Source: Siphonodentalium dalli (taxonomy: Eukaryota > Mollusca > Scaphopoda > Gadilida > Siphonodentaliidae). From it: 64,000 nucleotides of DNA. Location: the NCBI GenBank assembly GCA_032622095.1, contig CP136063.1:7171814-7235813 (forward strand), written 5' to 3'. Each line of letters opens with the position of its first letter. Within the stretch, counting starts at the first letter, position 1. The notes beneath the pieces are model-generated. The model did no database searches, was not told the origin of the DNA, and worked only from the letters and a program-made list of their open reading frames with translations. The translations under genes were made by a program, and so were the position numbers. This document shows, piece by piece, positions 22,954 to 33,665 of the stretch.

Positions 22954-24042
22954 GTGGTGATGCATATACACATTATATGGTGTAACATCGGGATGTATAT
23001 CGCAGATTAGGCGTTATTGTTTTTACATAGTGTATGTTCTAACGATATTAACTGTAATGGGTTATATATTGCCAAATTTGCGATTGTGTTGTATGTAAAC
23101 TTACAGTACGTTAATTCGTGTGTCAAATAGTCGTGTTCATGAGCACAACATCACAGGATTATATCAGCACATGTATTCTATAAATTTATAAAATGCTATA
23201 GAAATTGAGATAGGCAATATTTAATTAATGCTTGGAAGACACTGACTTGAATATATCATGCCAAAGGTTACAAATGCCGTGATATGCACGAAAGTTTGTA
23301 CATACATTGTGATGTCCATGTAGCCATAATCACACCGGTCACCCGGGTATCACCAACACGGTGGAGTACCTATTGGCACGGATATCCGGTCGTCTGTTCA
23401 ATGTTTTGGAGTCAACAAAATGAGAGTTTATTTTTTTATATGCATTTTATTTATAATTGTTTCCGGTTTAATATTACGAAAATAAATCCATTCCAATATT
23501 ACTGTGTGTTGATACTCTGATATGTTGGCTTTCTTTGAATAATCTCGTTGTATTCAGTGATAACTACAGCGAAAATGGAAATGACAGTATTAATCGCTTT
23601 TGTTTTACTAATAACAACTGGCGCCGAACGGATCAAAGTGGCCATAATATATCATATGATGTGTACCCCACAAACCATGGTGTTAGCATTTTCACATGAT
23701 GCATAATTCTCATGAAACAGTCTCTTGAAAAAACGTTGATTGAAAAGAAATTTGTACCAACGACTCGGTGACAAGTACCGTTGTTGCGGTAAGAAATACG
23801 TGTTGAGTACCAACCGACTCGGTGTTAAAGTTTCCCAAAATTGGAATGTTTCTTGAATTTAGGACACGTCGGACAGATTATAACTCTGGAATATAGCATG
23901 CCAATAAACGGTATATGTAATTAGATGGAGCTGATGGGTTTTCAACCGATTTCCCCCGTCTGGCCGTCTTTTAAACATATTTATTAGTTCCAGGTTTATA
24001 TTTTATGTAACTTAACGTTATGTTTCCATTTTTTTTTCACAG
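22954..24042. other. Part of intron 2; one short frame with a signal-peptide-like start
   Basis: Mostly unassigned. On the plus strand a 43-codon frame (23575-23706) starts in a good context (AAAATGG) with a hydrophobic N-terminus (MEMTVLIAFVLLITTGA) that looks like a signal peptide. No splice donor in it joins in phase to the candidate exon at 24043, so it is not annotated as a gene. Confidence 0.3.
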
Positions 24043-24164
24043 AAATGAGATGGCAGATCACGTCCAAAGACCGATCTGATGTCAGCTTTTACCGACTCTT
24101 TTTTAACATCTTCGAGTGGCAGTCGAACACGCCATCAAATAACGTCAGCATGGAGAACTGTAGA
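24043..24164 (+). CDS. Candidate isolated exon, antisense within intron 2
   Basis: A long pyrimidine tract (TTCCATTTTTTTTTCACAG) is followed by a 122-nt stretch open only in the frame that uses two leading bases, ending AGA then GTACGT. The 40-residue peptide has a plausible composition (SFYRLFFNIFEWQ and a Cys near the end) but matches no family I recognise. Neighbouring exons of the same gene were not found. It may be a chance combination. Confidence 0.27.
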
Positions 24165-25283
24165 GTACGTAAAATTGACATTAGATCACACAACAGGACA
24201 CAACGGATGCCAGCGTATAACACATCATGGATTATGACCATCTGCAATTTCACAAAGTAATAGTGACATATTTGTGTCCGTGGACGACATGATAACGCTG
24301 CGCGAATACCATCTATATATAGCGACATTTAAGAAAAGAAAAATATCCATATCTAATGACCATAGCTATACCACCACCAATACCGAAGACGACTCAGCAA
24401 TACCATCAACACCACATTGATCAACAATAATGGTGATAACCAACAAGGCACCACCACTGCCACCTACAACAACAATACCAGAGCCTCAGGATTCCAGAAA
24501 TTATCAGCTCGGATCCAGCATGCGTTATCAGATCAACCACTGCATCGAGTTGGAGCTTGTACATGCAACACAAACTGTCACTCTTTGAGTTTAATTTTCA
24601 ACGTTACACCCAAGTTACATGCCAAGTAAAGTGGCATGCATGACATTTCCAACCATTGGCCATATTGACAAACTGTGGCGGAGTAGACACTCAAATATAT
24701 TAACCAATGTTCCATAATAAACAGTTATCAATTAAGGTTTTTACCCATAATGATAACCCACTTTTCCCCGTTAACGCTCCATAAATGAGCGTGTCGACAT
24801 GGGGTAGTTTTTGTAATTTCTTTCAACAATCGGAAATGTTATTCATGACACAACGTTAGTTGGAAACGTTATGTACACTAAGTATATAATAGATACAAAT
24901 TGTTTCCGTTCTTTGATTTTCCAAACATAAATTAAGGGGGGTATGTTGTTTTCAAAAGAACGAAAGCATATTTATTGTATAAATTTTGTCTGAAATGGCC
25001 ATCAGTTGAACATATTCAAACCATAGTTTGGAAAATGTCCAACAGTTGATGAGTTTGAAATGCCAGTTGGAAATTTCCAACCAATGTTGATGCAATATGG
25101 TATGTCAACTCTATGGATTTGGTCTGGCTGTTTGTGGATGGGTGCAGTTGGAAATTTCAAAGTGGAAACTCCCCCCAACTGGGTTCTGACAGCCACATCC
25201 TCTGACCCATATTAATAGTATGCAAACAATACCTAGGTTTTTACAACAAACGAAATTGGAAGACATTGCTTTATTGTGAACAC

Positions 25284-25567
25284 TTAATTCGTTGTCTTCT
25301 GTATGTGGTTTGTATGGCCAGTGTTGTACTTGTAAACCATGCCACATTCGCAACTGAATGTGGTCCCACTGTGTACGGCAATTATGTGAACTTTTAAACT
25401 GTTTGCGTCAGAGTAACACAGCGTACATTCTGAGGATGAGCAGCCAGAGTTTCCACCGCATGCTTTTGCATGACGTTCCGGGTACTCTTTAGCGGTAAAC
25501 ATTTTCCCGCGCGACTTACTTTTATATGGACATGAGCCAGTTTGTATATTCACTTGTGTCTGGAACG
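25284..25567 (-). pseudogene. C2H2 zinc-finger-like open frame, probably mobile-element derived
   Basis: An open frame of about 94 codons on the minus strand contains two irregular zinc-finger-like motifs: ECTLCYSDANSLKVHIIAVH (C-x2-C-x9-H-x4-H) and FSCECGMVYKYNTGHTNHI (C-x-C-x10-H-x2-H). An upstream Cys-rich segment (SCPYK ... HAKACG) could be a further remnant. The spacing is not canonical C2H2. It lies inside intron 2 on the same strand as the host gene. I read it as the C-terminal end of a transposon-encoded or degraded zinc-finger protein. The start is unknown; an AG acceptor could precede ACACAAGTG near 25567. Confidence 0.4.
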
Positions 25568-26898
25568 CCGTATTCTTGTAAACAGGATTTTGTTCTTAGT
25601 GACAAACCCCTGAGATTGTAGTTCGTACCCCCCAGACAAATGCGGAGCTTCTGTCACCATTTATTAATTAATATCTTCTTGTTGTTGTTGTTTTTGTTGA
25701 AATGTTACCCGGAAAGAGAAACAAAAAGACTTTTAAATCAGGAAAACACTTTGGACGTTTGCAAAATATCCGCACCAGTGGGTACTTCAACCGCGACAAT
25801 AGGTACTTTCACAAGACATTACAACGATTTGTTGATACTCATACAATTATCGACAACAATTATTTAAATCCATAATTTGGCGTTTTTGTATTATTCTAAC
25901 ACACCACAAGGACTTGTTCCTGTCAAAAGTAATACACATCTTTCCGAATAGCTTCAGGATGACATGGACAATTGAACACGGTTGGATTATATCAATATTT
26001 AGTCAGAATTATTTCCTCAGACCGTCAAATTTTCGAAATAATCGTTTCAAATCATTAGAAAAGTCACGATTTAAATGGATCGGATAATTTCTATCAACGA
26101 GTGATAATCCATCTATATAATATGTGGTTAACAGTTCTTCTGGAATATCGATTTGCAGTCATTTTAGCGATGCTAACATGCGTATATCTTCCTCCATCGC
26201 ACGGGATAGGCTTGACCGGATCCTCGATCGGCGGTACGATCACCAGGTGTGATAATGTGTATCTATTAGTGGCAATCAAACCATCCATCGTCGTGAAACA
26301 CGAGATTATTGTGAAACGCAAAGCGCTAAGCTATGATCTGACAACATTATGGCACGCAAAACCATAATCCCCTTAAAGCAAGTGGCAAGCACGATGGGGT
26401 CACATACGGACTAAATACTGCGAAAAGGTGTTTGGACCGCCCGACAAAAATTACGACTACAAATAGCTAGTCGTAATAATTATGTGTCGTCGATCATTAT
26501 GCGAAAGATGTCTAAGTGAGGGTTAGAGCACAATCATTATTCTTTACCAGAATCAATCGAATCGAAGACAATATTTATTCTGGTAAAGAACTATTCCCGT
26601 GCTCTGACCGACAATTGATCCCACACAATGCAATCAACTCGAAATGTGCCGTTGAGCGTCTTTTGACCACGACTCACAATCCGTTCGCTGGCAGCGATTG
26701 GACACAATAGCCGGTTGGCAACGCCCAGCAACGTGATTAGCACGCACGGGTCGCCGTTGAATATGTCCGAAACAACATGGACAGGTTCCACTTTGAAGCG
26801 CCCGTGCGATGTGTTTGTTATGAGTTGCGTGTGCAATGGGATAATCACTGAACTATTCCTTTGCCAGCCTTGGGGATCTAATTAGTTTTACTACTTAC
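25568..26898. other. Left part of intron 2, unassigned
   Basis: No gene is supported. Two short inverted motifs around 26530-26590 (TATTCTTTACCAGAAT and its complement) form a local hairpin. The stretch at 26320-26510 resembles 7880-8060. Confidence 0.4.
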
Positions 26899-27023
26899 GC
26901 ATGTCGGCTGGCCTATGGATCCGCTCATTGAGCCAATTACCTTCTCTGTCCCATCTGTCTTCCTCACCTCCACCAGAAAGCCGGCAAATGTGTTTGTGTT
27001 CGGTGGCTTTGCACGTAGAGTAA
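26899..27023 (-). CDS. FRRS1-like: FRRS1-like exon 2: Reeler domain, second segment
   Basis: The exon completes residue 68 and encodes 69-109. The acceptor is GCCATTCAG before TTACTC and the donor TGC then GTAAGT. The key motif is FAGFLVEVRKTDG (80-92), the F-x-GFL-x-x-AR core of Reeler domains, followed by VIGSMSG (96-102) and a terminal Cys109. Joined to exon 1 it gives YNPGQQIT-ITL, the expected PG-x-x-I-x-VTL strand. Confidence 0.9.
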
Positions 27024-27175
27024 CTGAATGGCGAGATTTTAAGACTGTACAATATTTATAATGATGATCACATCTCAAAGCTCCACAATGGAAGGGTTAT
27101 ATGTTTTAACTCGGTTTACTCGAATAAACATAACATACTTATAGACTAATAACTACTTCAAATTCATTGTACACA

Positions 27176-27177
<2 letters not shown>

Positions 27178-27247
<70 letters not shown>

Positions 27248-27250
27248 TTA
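27178..27250. repeat. (TA)n microsatellite
   Basis: About 60 bases of uninterrupted TA dinucleotides are followed by GTATATATTTA. It directly abuts the CTAG end of a Helitron-like element. Confidence 0.97.
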
Positions 27251-28241
27251 CTAGAAGGTGACCCGACTTCGTCCGGGCTTTGACCTTGAATTGACCATTT
27301 TGAAGGTCAAGGCCAGGTGGGGTCACGATTTGACCCGTGCAAAACACTCCCTGGAAACAATTACCACTAAGTATCAAATTGGCAGTTTTGCACCACCAAC
27401 ACCCCAAAAAATGGTGGAAATTGGCCCAGCGGATACCGGGAAATCGGCCCAGCGGATACCGAGATACCCTATGTATCAAATTTCGTCCGTAAAAATCCGC
27501 CAGTTTTACCCGATTTGATTTCCACTAAAGTATATAAACGCGCCTCATATACACAAGCTCATTAATTATCAAGCTTCAACGTAAAGATAAATTAGCATTG
27601 TGCGGTAAATTGTAACTAATTATAACTAATTATTTTCTCGCCGTCAAAGTTGAACAATGTCGATGGAATTGACGGCTTCCATTTCGGTAGATTCCATTTC
27701 GCAAGAGCGAAATAGCATTTCAGCTAAACGGATTATTGGATGAGATTCCAGACCCGCGGGTTAACTGTAAACGACTTGAGCCTATGCGTGGTGTGAATAT
27801 ACAAAAAATAAATATATCGACAATAGACCTAAGAATATCAGCTGTAACAAAATGTTATATATATCAGAAATAGTAAATGATATATTTTGGGATAGATACA
27901 CGACTCTTAATAGCCTGCAAATTGGCAATATATATTGTAAATGTTATAATTTTGGGATAAATACACGATGCGTAATTGCCTGCAAATTGCTTACGTTCGT
28001 CGACGTATGAATATAGAGTTATCCTCCCTGCATCGCAGTGCTAAATTTCGGCGTGATTAGCAATGCGGATCCAGATATATGAGTTTTGAAGGTCAAGGTC
28101 ACGCCGCACGGACAAATAGACGGGCACATGTTCGTTCCCGGGTCGAATTACGTGTCTGTACCAAGTTTGGTCGAAATCGGTCCAGCCGTGTTCGATTCCA
28201 TCGCGAACAAACACACACACACAGATCTTCCAAAATATATA
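27251..28241 (-). mobile_element. Helitron-like non-autonomous element, copy 1
   Basis: On the minus strand the 3' end is a hairpin (CCCGGACGAAGTCGGG), a short gap and CTAG (27251-27254), followed by T. That is the Helitron 3' signature: a hairpin, then CTRR, at an A/T target. The other end (about 28206-28241) reads TATATTTTGGAAGATCTGTG on the minus strand, like the 5' ends of the units at 60-62 kb. The body contains the module ACCAAGTTTGGTCGAAATCG near 28160. No Rep/helicase is encoded. The exact 5' TC is blurred by flanking TA repeats. Confidence 0.65.
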
Positions 28242-28262
28242 ATATATATATATATATATATA
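28242..28262. repeat. Short (TA)n between two Helitron-like copies
   Basis: About 20 bases of TA separate copy 1 from copy 2. This is probably part of the same target microsatellite as the tracts at 27178 and 29189. Confidence 0.9.
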
Positions 28263-29185
28263 CTAGAAGGTGACCCGACTTCGTCCGGGTTTGACCTTGA
28301 ATTGTCTATTTTGAAGGCCAAGGTCAAGTGGGGTCACGATTTGACCCGTCCAAAACACAGTGCCCGAACAAAAGTACCCGACAAAAGTACCCGTCGAAAT
28401 CCATCCGGTTTTACCCGATTTGACCTTGAATTGACCATTTTGAATGTCAGGTGGGGTCAAACACCAACACCAAAAATGGTGGAAATCGGCCCAGCGGATA
28501 CCGGGAAATCGGCCCAGTGGATACCGAGATACCCTATGCATCAAATTTCGTCCGTAAAAATCCGCCAGTTTAACCCGATTTGATTTCCACTCAAGTATAT
28601 AAACGCGCCTCATACACACACGCTCATTAATTATCAAGTTTCAACGTAAAGATAAATTACCATCGGTGCCCGAGATATCGCCAAGACGTCTGAAACAGTC
28701 GAATGCATCGGCCGGTTAAGCGTTAACGTGATCTAACGGTATGACCTCTAACGACGTCATAGAAGTTACGCATTGTTTTTATCCTGATGGAAGATAGTAC
28801 CACTTCTTCTTGATAATTGAGGCAGATAACTAAAACTGATACATACGCATTATGTATCGTTGGAAAGAGGAAACACGAAATATTCTCACAGTGTCATTAT
28901 TATGACTGGCATTTTATTATTCGCGCTGTTTCGAATCGATTTGTAAGCACCGAACTCAAATGAAAGTCACGTAACACAGCGTAAAAACAGATTTGACCTC
29001 AGCACGTGAAAAGTTGACATCGGATCTGAAAATCAATAGGCCTATGTTACTCCTGGCCCGAAAATACCCCCACATACCAAGTTTCATCGAAATCGGGTCG
29101 GCCGTTTTCGAGTTCATCGATTACACACACACACACTGTCAAACAAACAAACAAACAAACAAACAGATCTTCCAAAATATATAAT

Positions 29186-29188
<3 letters not shown>
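28263..29188 (-). mobile_element. Helitron-like non-autonomous element, copy 2
   Basis: This has the same orientation and 3' end as copy 1 (CTAG at 28263-28266, hairpin CCCGGACGAAGTCGGG). The 5' end TCTATTATATATTTTGGAAG is clear on the minus strand at 29169-29188. It shares about 350 bp with copy 1 at the 3' side and about 180 bp at the 5' side, but the middle differs. Near the 5' end are CA- and AAAC-type simple repeats and the module ACCAAGTTTCATCGAAATCG. Confidence 0.7.

Positions 29189-29266
<78 letters not shown>
29189..29266. repeat. (TA)n microsatellite
   Basis: About 75 bases of TA dinucleotides adjoin the 5' end of Helitron-like copy 2. Confidence 0.97.
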
Positions 29267-29267
<1 letters not shown>

Positions 29268-29483
29268 TGTTGTTTGATGCATGCGTACAGTTGTATATAA
29301 GAATAAATTGAAAGCATGGCTTAGAAAAACATTATTGTATTGTAACTAGGCCTTACACAGCTACTGCTGATCTTCAGGTTACACAATGTATAATATCATA
29401 ATGTATAATGAATATTAACGTCACTTCCGAATTTTGGTTTCATTGTGACGTCACTTCCCTGGATATTTATTCCAGTGATGGTT

Positions 29484-29905
29484 TTAAGTTTTTTTCTTCT
29501 CTGAATTTAGTTTCGGACGAAGTTTTTTTATCAACATTGTTTCCGTCCGAATTCTTTTCAATGGGTCCATTGATAGCATTTTGTATAATGGAAACACTGT
29601 GAATGAGCAACCGCCACAAATTTCCAGATGTTCGCTGAGATCAATTTGTCTCAGCTCTGGTTGTTTGATTTGTTGGCGGTGTATTCTCATGCGCTCACAC
29701 ACAGTGTTGCCCGTCTGTCCCACATAAAACTCATGGCATCCAGAACATATAATAATATAGATTAAGTTCCGTGATTTGCAGTCCATATCCGCATTGGGTT
29801 GAACTACTGTACCACTTTTAAACTTGAGTTGAGTACCAGTAACTATGTTTTTGCATGTACCGCATCTGGAATCTCTACACGTCCGAATTAGGTATGTGTG
29901 TATGA
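29484..29905 (-). pseudogene. Penelope-like element fragment: GIY-YIG endonuclease region
   Basis: The minus-strand open frame begins near 29905 without a start codon and ends at 29484. It opens with the Cys-rich CRDSRCGTCKN lead-in. The GIY-YIG core follows: NLIYIII (GIY-like), FYVGQTGN (YIG-like) and ERMRIHRQQI with the conserved Arg, and then a C-terminal ETMLIKKLRPKLN. In Penelope-like retroelements this domain follows the reverse transcriptase and nicks the target DNA. The reverse transcriptase part is missing, so this is a truncated copy in intron 1 of the FRRS1-like gene, on the same strand. A GIY-YIG domain from another element class is less likely given the CCHH-like spacing before it. 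Confidence 0.8.
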
Positions 29906-30980
29906 GATATATATATACACAACTATATTGTTATTATAATATAATTAATTTAAGGCTTGTAATCCTGTACAAATTGTATCATACAAATTACACGACATAT
30001 ATTGTTATATGTATTGATGACCAAGTTGTTCAAAAACCAATATGATCAAATATCTACTTTACACAAAATGGGTGTGAATGTGGTCCAATCGTGTACTTAA
30101 TGAGTAAACGAATGTTTTGCATACATCCTGAGAAAAATGGAATACATTTTAAACAACGAATTTATATCATGATATTGAGTTATAATATTAATTTCATAAT
30201 TTTAGATTCATACGCCCACATACTTTATAATGAAGAATACGGCAGTCGCAGATATTCCAGCCCTTTAACAACACATGTGAATATGTAGTGTGGCCCACTC
30301 AAGCACGAAGCGATCAAGTGTAATTAGGCCACAGTTTTAATATATATGTTGGTCAACTTTAACTTGGTTATGAACCGATAACCAAGAACTGACTTCAGCC
30401 AATAGTGACATGAACATTATCAAACATAGAACACTCTTTACGGGTAGTTGTCTTTTGATCTGAAAATAGTTACTAAATTGAAAGAATAAAGACAAATTAG
30501 GTATCCGCTCATGATTTTCTGTTAAATGAACTGCACTTTTGAAAAAGCAACATTTTACAGAAGTTCTTGGCACCGGAAAACAGCGAAATTTTAAATCGTG
30601 TTCATTGCCACAGTGGTGAATTAAATAAGTGATACTATCAAATTGCTCTCGTGTCTTTAATTGTAATTGCCATATGTTAACCATTGTACACAAGCGAATT
30701 TTTGTTTACTTCTTTTAAGATAACACAATTTAGTGAGAAAGTTTAGCGGTGGTGGATACCTCAAACCAGATACATCGATATACCATAACGTATCTTAAAT
30801 AAGCAGGGGCAAGTTTAAACAAAGTTATCTCACACAGTAATTAAGCATACATGCACTGGAGCAGCGGCCAATAGTTGTCGGGTACCCTTACCTTTGGTAG
30901 ATTAAGTTGAAACTAAATAAATGTTATCAGACTCAATCATGGCATCACTGGGGGGTCTGGAAGCATGCATACTAATGTCT
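29906..30980. other. Part of intron 1, unassigned
   Basis: Nothing convincing is seen. A 118-codon minus-strand frame at 30337-30693 has no recognisable motif. Confidence 0.4.
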
Positions 30981-30984
30981 TTAA

Positions 30985-31377
30985 CCCTTTACCCAACAAA
31001 CCGGCCAAAACCGGCCAAATAAAGATTCAACAGCCTAAAATATCTTCGGTCTGTCTCAATAGAACCATACACATATGGATATCATTGGAACCGGCTCCTT
31101 GACCACATTGTGATAGTTACAGGTACGCCCTGTGCCAATGCATTCTCTTATATATGCGAGTCGACCATAGGTCGCCTCGCATATATAAGAGAATGCATTG
31201 GCCTAAAAAAATAATCTTTTTTAACACTTTTTAACATTTTTTCTTACATTCTTTAACAATTTTATAATTTTTAATGTGTTAAGCCATTGCATTCTCTTAT
31301 ATATGCGAGGCGACCTATGGTCGACTCGCATATATACGAGAATGCATTGGCACAGGGCCGTTCTGTTGGGTAAAGGG
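30985..31377 (-). mobile_element. TTAA MITE, full-length copy A (393 bp)
   Basis: It is flanked by TTAA (30981-30984 and 31378-31381) with terminal inverted repeats CCCTTTACCCAACA. TTAA target duplications and CCCTTT-like ends point to mobilisation by a piggyBac-type transposase. Inside are two ~67-bp palindromes (about 31135-31202 and 31285-31352) with arms GCCAATGCATTCTCTTATAT, separated by an AT-rich spacer. The orientation is opposite to copies B and C. There is no coding capacity. Confidence 0.9.
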
Positions 31378-31436
31378 TTAACAACTCCAACGGTGTCCAC
31401 GGGGCCACTTTTCAGCACACGGTGCATCAATTCAGC

Positions 31437-32530
31437 TTGCTGATACTTACTTGACGACAGCCGGATTCCGTACGGTATCGACCCAGTCTGTTGATACTCA
31501 CTTGTGATCTGATGTCCCGGATTATACGTTGATGACGAGAGCTGGATTGCGTACGGTATCGACCCAGTCTGTTGATACTTACTTGTGATATGATGTCCCG
31601 GATTATACGTTTATGACGAGAGCCGGATTCCGTACGGTATCGACCCAGTCTGTTGATACTTACTTGTGATCTGATGTCCCGGATTATACGTTGATGACGA
31701 GAGCTGGATTTTGTACGGTATCGACCCAGTCTGTTGATACTTACTTGTGATCTGATGTCCCGGATTATACGTTGATGACGAGAGCTGGATTTTGTACGGT
31801 ATCGACCCAGTCTGTTGATACTTACTTGTGATCTGATGTCCCGGATTATACGTTGATGACGACAGCCGGATTTCGTACGGTATCGACCCAGTCTGTTGAT
31901 ACTTACTTGTGATCTGCTGTCCCGGATTATACGTTGATGACGACAGCCGGATTCCGTACGGTATCGACCCAGTCTGTTGATACTCACTTGTGATATGATG
32001 TCCCGGATTACACGTTGATGACGACAGCCGGATTCCGTACGGTATCGACCCAGTCTGTTGATACTTACTTGTGATATGATGTCCCGGATTATACGTTGAT
32101 GACGACAGCCGGATTCCGTACGGTATCGACCCAGTTGATACTTACTTGTGATCTGCTGTCCCGGATTATACGTTGATGACGAGAGCCGGATTTCGTACGG
32201 TATCGACCCAGTTGATACTTACTTGTGATCTGATGTCCCGGATTATACGTTGATGAAGACAGCCGGATTCCGTACGGTATCGACCCAGTCTGTTGATACT
32301 CACTTGTGATATGATGTCCCGGTTTATACGTTGATGACGAGAGCTGGATTGCGTACGGTATCGACCCAGTCTGTTGATACTTACTTGTGATCTGATGTCC
32401 CGGATTATACGTTGATGACGACAGCTGGATTGCGTACGGTATCGACCCAGTTGATACTTACTTGTGATCTGCTGTCCCGGGTTGTACGTTGATGAAGACA
32501 GCTGAATTTCGTATGGTATCGGGTCAGTTT
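31437..32530 (-). repeat. 81-bp minisatellite made from the 3' end of exon 1 with its splice donor
   Basis: About 13 units of 81 bp (three of 77 bp) follow the real exon end. On the minus strand each unit reproduces the exon-1 sequence for PY-x-I-x-LSSSTYNPG-x-QIT and then the donor, GTAAGT in most units and GTGAGT at about 31491, 31977 and 32293. In the exon frame the units read SIPYGIRLSSSTYNPGHQIT without stops, with a 27-residue period. The exon itself is the most diverged member (PIPYEIQLSSSTYNPGQQIT). Because the first step is 77 bp, use of the next donors would break the frame into exon 2, and a stop is met after the second 77-bp step. Confidence 0.93.
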
Positions 32531-32663
32531 GTGGTACTCCGTGATAATAGACATTCGGGATCATCGTTGAACACGCACCCGAAGGAGCACCAGATGGGTT
32601 ACCAATTGCGTCGCGTATACCCATTACGAGCATCAGCACACACAGCAGTGATGAATGCACCAT
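32462..32663 (-). CDS. FRRS1-like: FRRS1-like exon 1: signal peptide and start of Reeler domain
   Basis: The start ATG at 32661-32663 has a good context (AAATATGG). Residues 1-21 form a signal peptide (MVHSSLLCVLMLVMG then IRDAIG). The Reeler domain opens with NPSGAPSGACSTMIPN, in which the P-x-G then C-x-x-M-x-P pattern is typical, and continues to YNPGQQIT (60-67). The donor is ACAA then GTAAGTAT, phase 1. The protein should enter the secretory pathway. Upstream 5' UTR structure is not resolved; no TATA box was identified. The last ~75 nt of this exon are the parent of the 81-bp array. Confidence 0.93.
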
Positions 32664-32779
32664 ATTTAGGCTACCGACGTCAGCTACACCTGGAGTATCA
32701 ACAAAACTACATGACTGACATACAAGCAGTGTATTGGGCTAAAACAAGTATGTCCTAACACACATTGATAGTAAATACA

Positions 32780-33640
32780 ATCTTAAAATTGGGACTGTAC
32801 CTACATCCAGCAATTTATTGGAACATCTCATACTATAATCAGCACAGTATATCCGACAACTTAATGCAAAATGCACCTACGTATTCTGTGAAAAATGTAA
32901 GAGTAAAGAACAATGATAATATTTAAGGAATCGAAGTGGACAATAGAGATTATAAAATAAGTCAATATGCAGATGACTCTATCCTGTGGTTAAATGGTTG
33001 ACAATCCTCTCTCTTAAAGGAGCTATTTAACTAATAGAGCAGTTAGAATATATATATGGCCTATTTTAGGAAAAAATGGCACATTGTGAAGAAAAAACCC
33101 GAAGCGGTGTGGATCTGAAAAAAGCAAGGCTTCTTTAGATACCTCTGAAACAGAAATGGACATCAAATGGAATCTAAGAGGAAAATATAAGTCCCTATGT
33201 ATTGTCTTTGATTTAGAAGATCCACAATATGTGTTAGAAAAATTGTATAAGAACAACAAAAACATTGAACAAACACTGAATCATTTGGACATTACGGACA
33301 GTGTATCATGTTGGAAAAATAACAGTAACTAAAATGTTAGCACTACTAATCATGGCTGTACTATATAACCCGCCCAGTTCTCTGATTAAAGACATTCAAA
33401 ATATTGTTTATATATATTTTTTGGAATGATAAAAGGGATAGGTTAAAACGAAAGACACTCATTCAAAACACAACAGATGGAGGTGAGAAACTATCGGATT
33501 TAGCATGTTTTCTTAAATCACTTAATGTGATGTGGCTGAACAAAATTAATGGAACCTTTTAACTGTTCAGAATGGAAAATGATCCTTCTGGCAAAAAACT
33601 AGAAATACTGAATGTAAATACTGAAGTTAAATACTGAATT
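32780..33640 (+). pseudogene. Dead LINE reverse-transcriptase fragment
   Basis: The plus strand carries recognisable pieces of a LINE reverse transcriptase broken by stops and frameshifts. GIEVDNRDYKISQYADDS has the catalytic Y-ADD motif at 32966-32980. Farther on, about 33370-33560, are an IKDIQNIVY-like stretch and GG-x-KLSDLACFLKSLNVMWL, matching the thumb region of L1/Tx1- or CR1-type elements. The order of motifs is right for one element. It ends in a short ACTGAA/GTTAAATA direct repeat (about 33600-33665). The relic is just upstream of exon 1 of the FRRS1-like gene, in opposite orientation. Confidence 0.72.
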
Positions 33641-33665
33641 TAAATAAAGCAATACTGAAGTTAAA

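Larger units (their letters stand above)
4585..32663 (-). other. FRRS1-like: Gene span: FRRS1-like Reeler/DOMON protein, 5' portion (ten exons, continues off the left edge)
   Basis: Ten minus-strand exons were joined by hand: 32462-32663, 26899-27023, 21257-21354, 19655-19719, 17229-17290, 13355-13543, 10900-11019, 9139-9295, 6178-6260 and 4585-4770. They total 1287 nt (429 codons) with no internal stop, and every junction matches in phase (1,0,2,1,0,0,0,1,0). Predicted domains are a signal peptide (residues 1-21), Reeler domain (about 22-160), linker (164-184), DOMON 1 (185-367) and the start of DOMON 2 (368-429). FRRS1-family proteins are membrane reductases with Reeler, DOMON and cytochrome b561 parts, and reduce ferric iron. 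Here the b561 part is not in view, so a secreted Reeler/DOMON protein remains possible. Intron lengths are 5438, 5544, 1537, 2364, 3685, 2335, 1604, 2878 and 1407 bp, and intron 10 exceeds 4.5 kb. Confidence 0.9.

Noticed and set aside
30337-30693. A 118-codon minus-strand frame in intron 1
   Set aside because: No domain, signal or conserved pattern could be seen.
31427-31987. A 186-codon Arg/Ser-rich frame in the 81-bp array
   Set aside because: It is in a different phase from the exon-derived reading. It exists only because 81 is a multiple of three and the phase has no stop.
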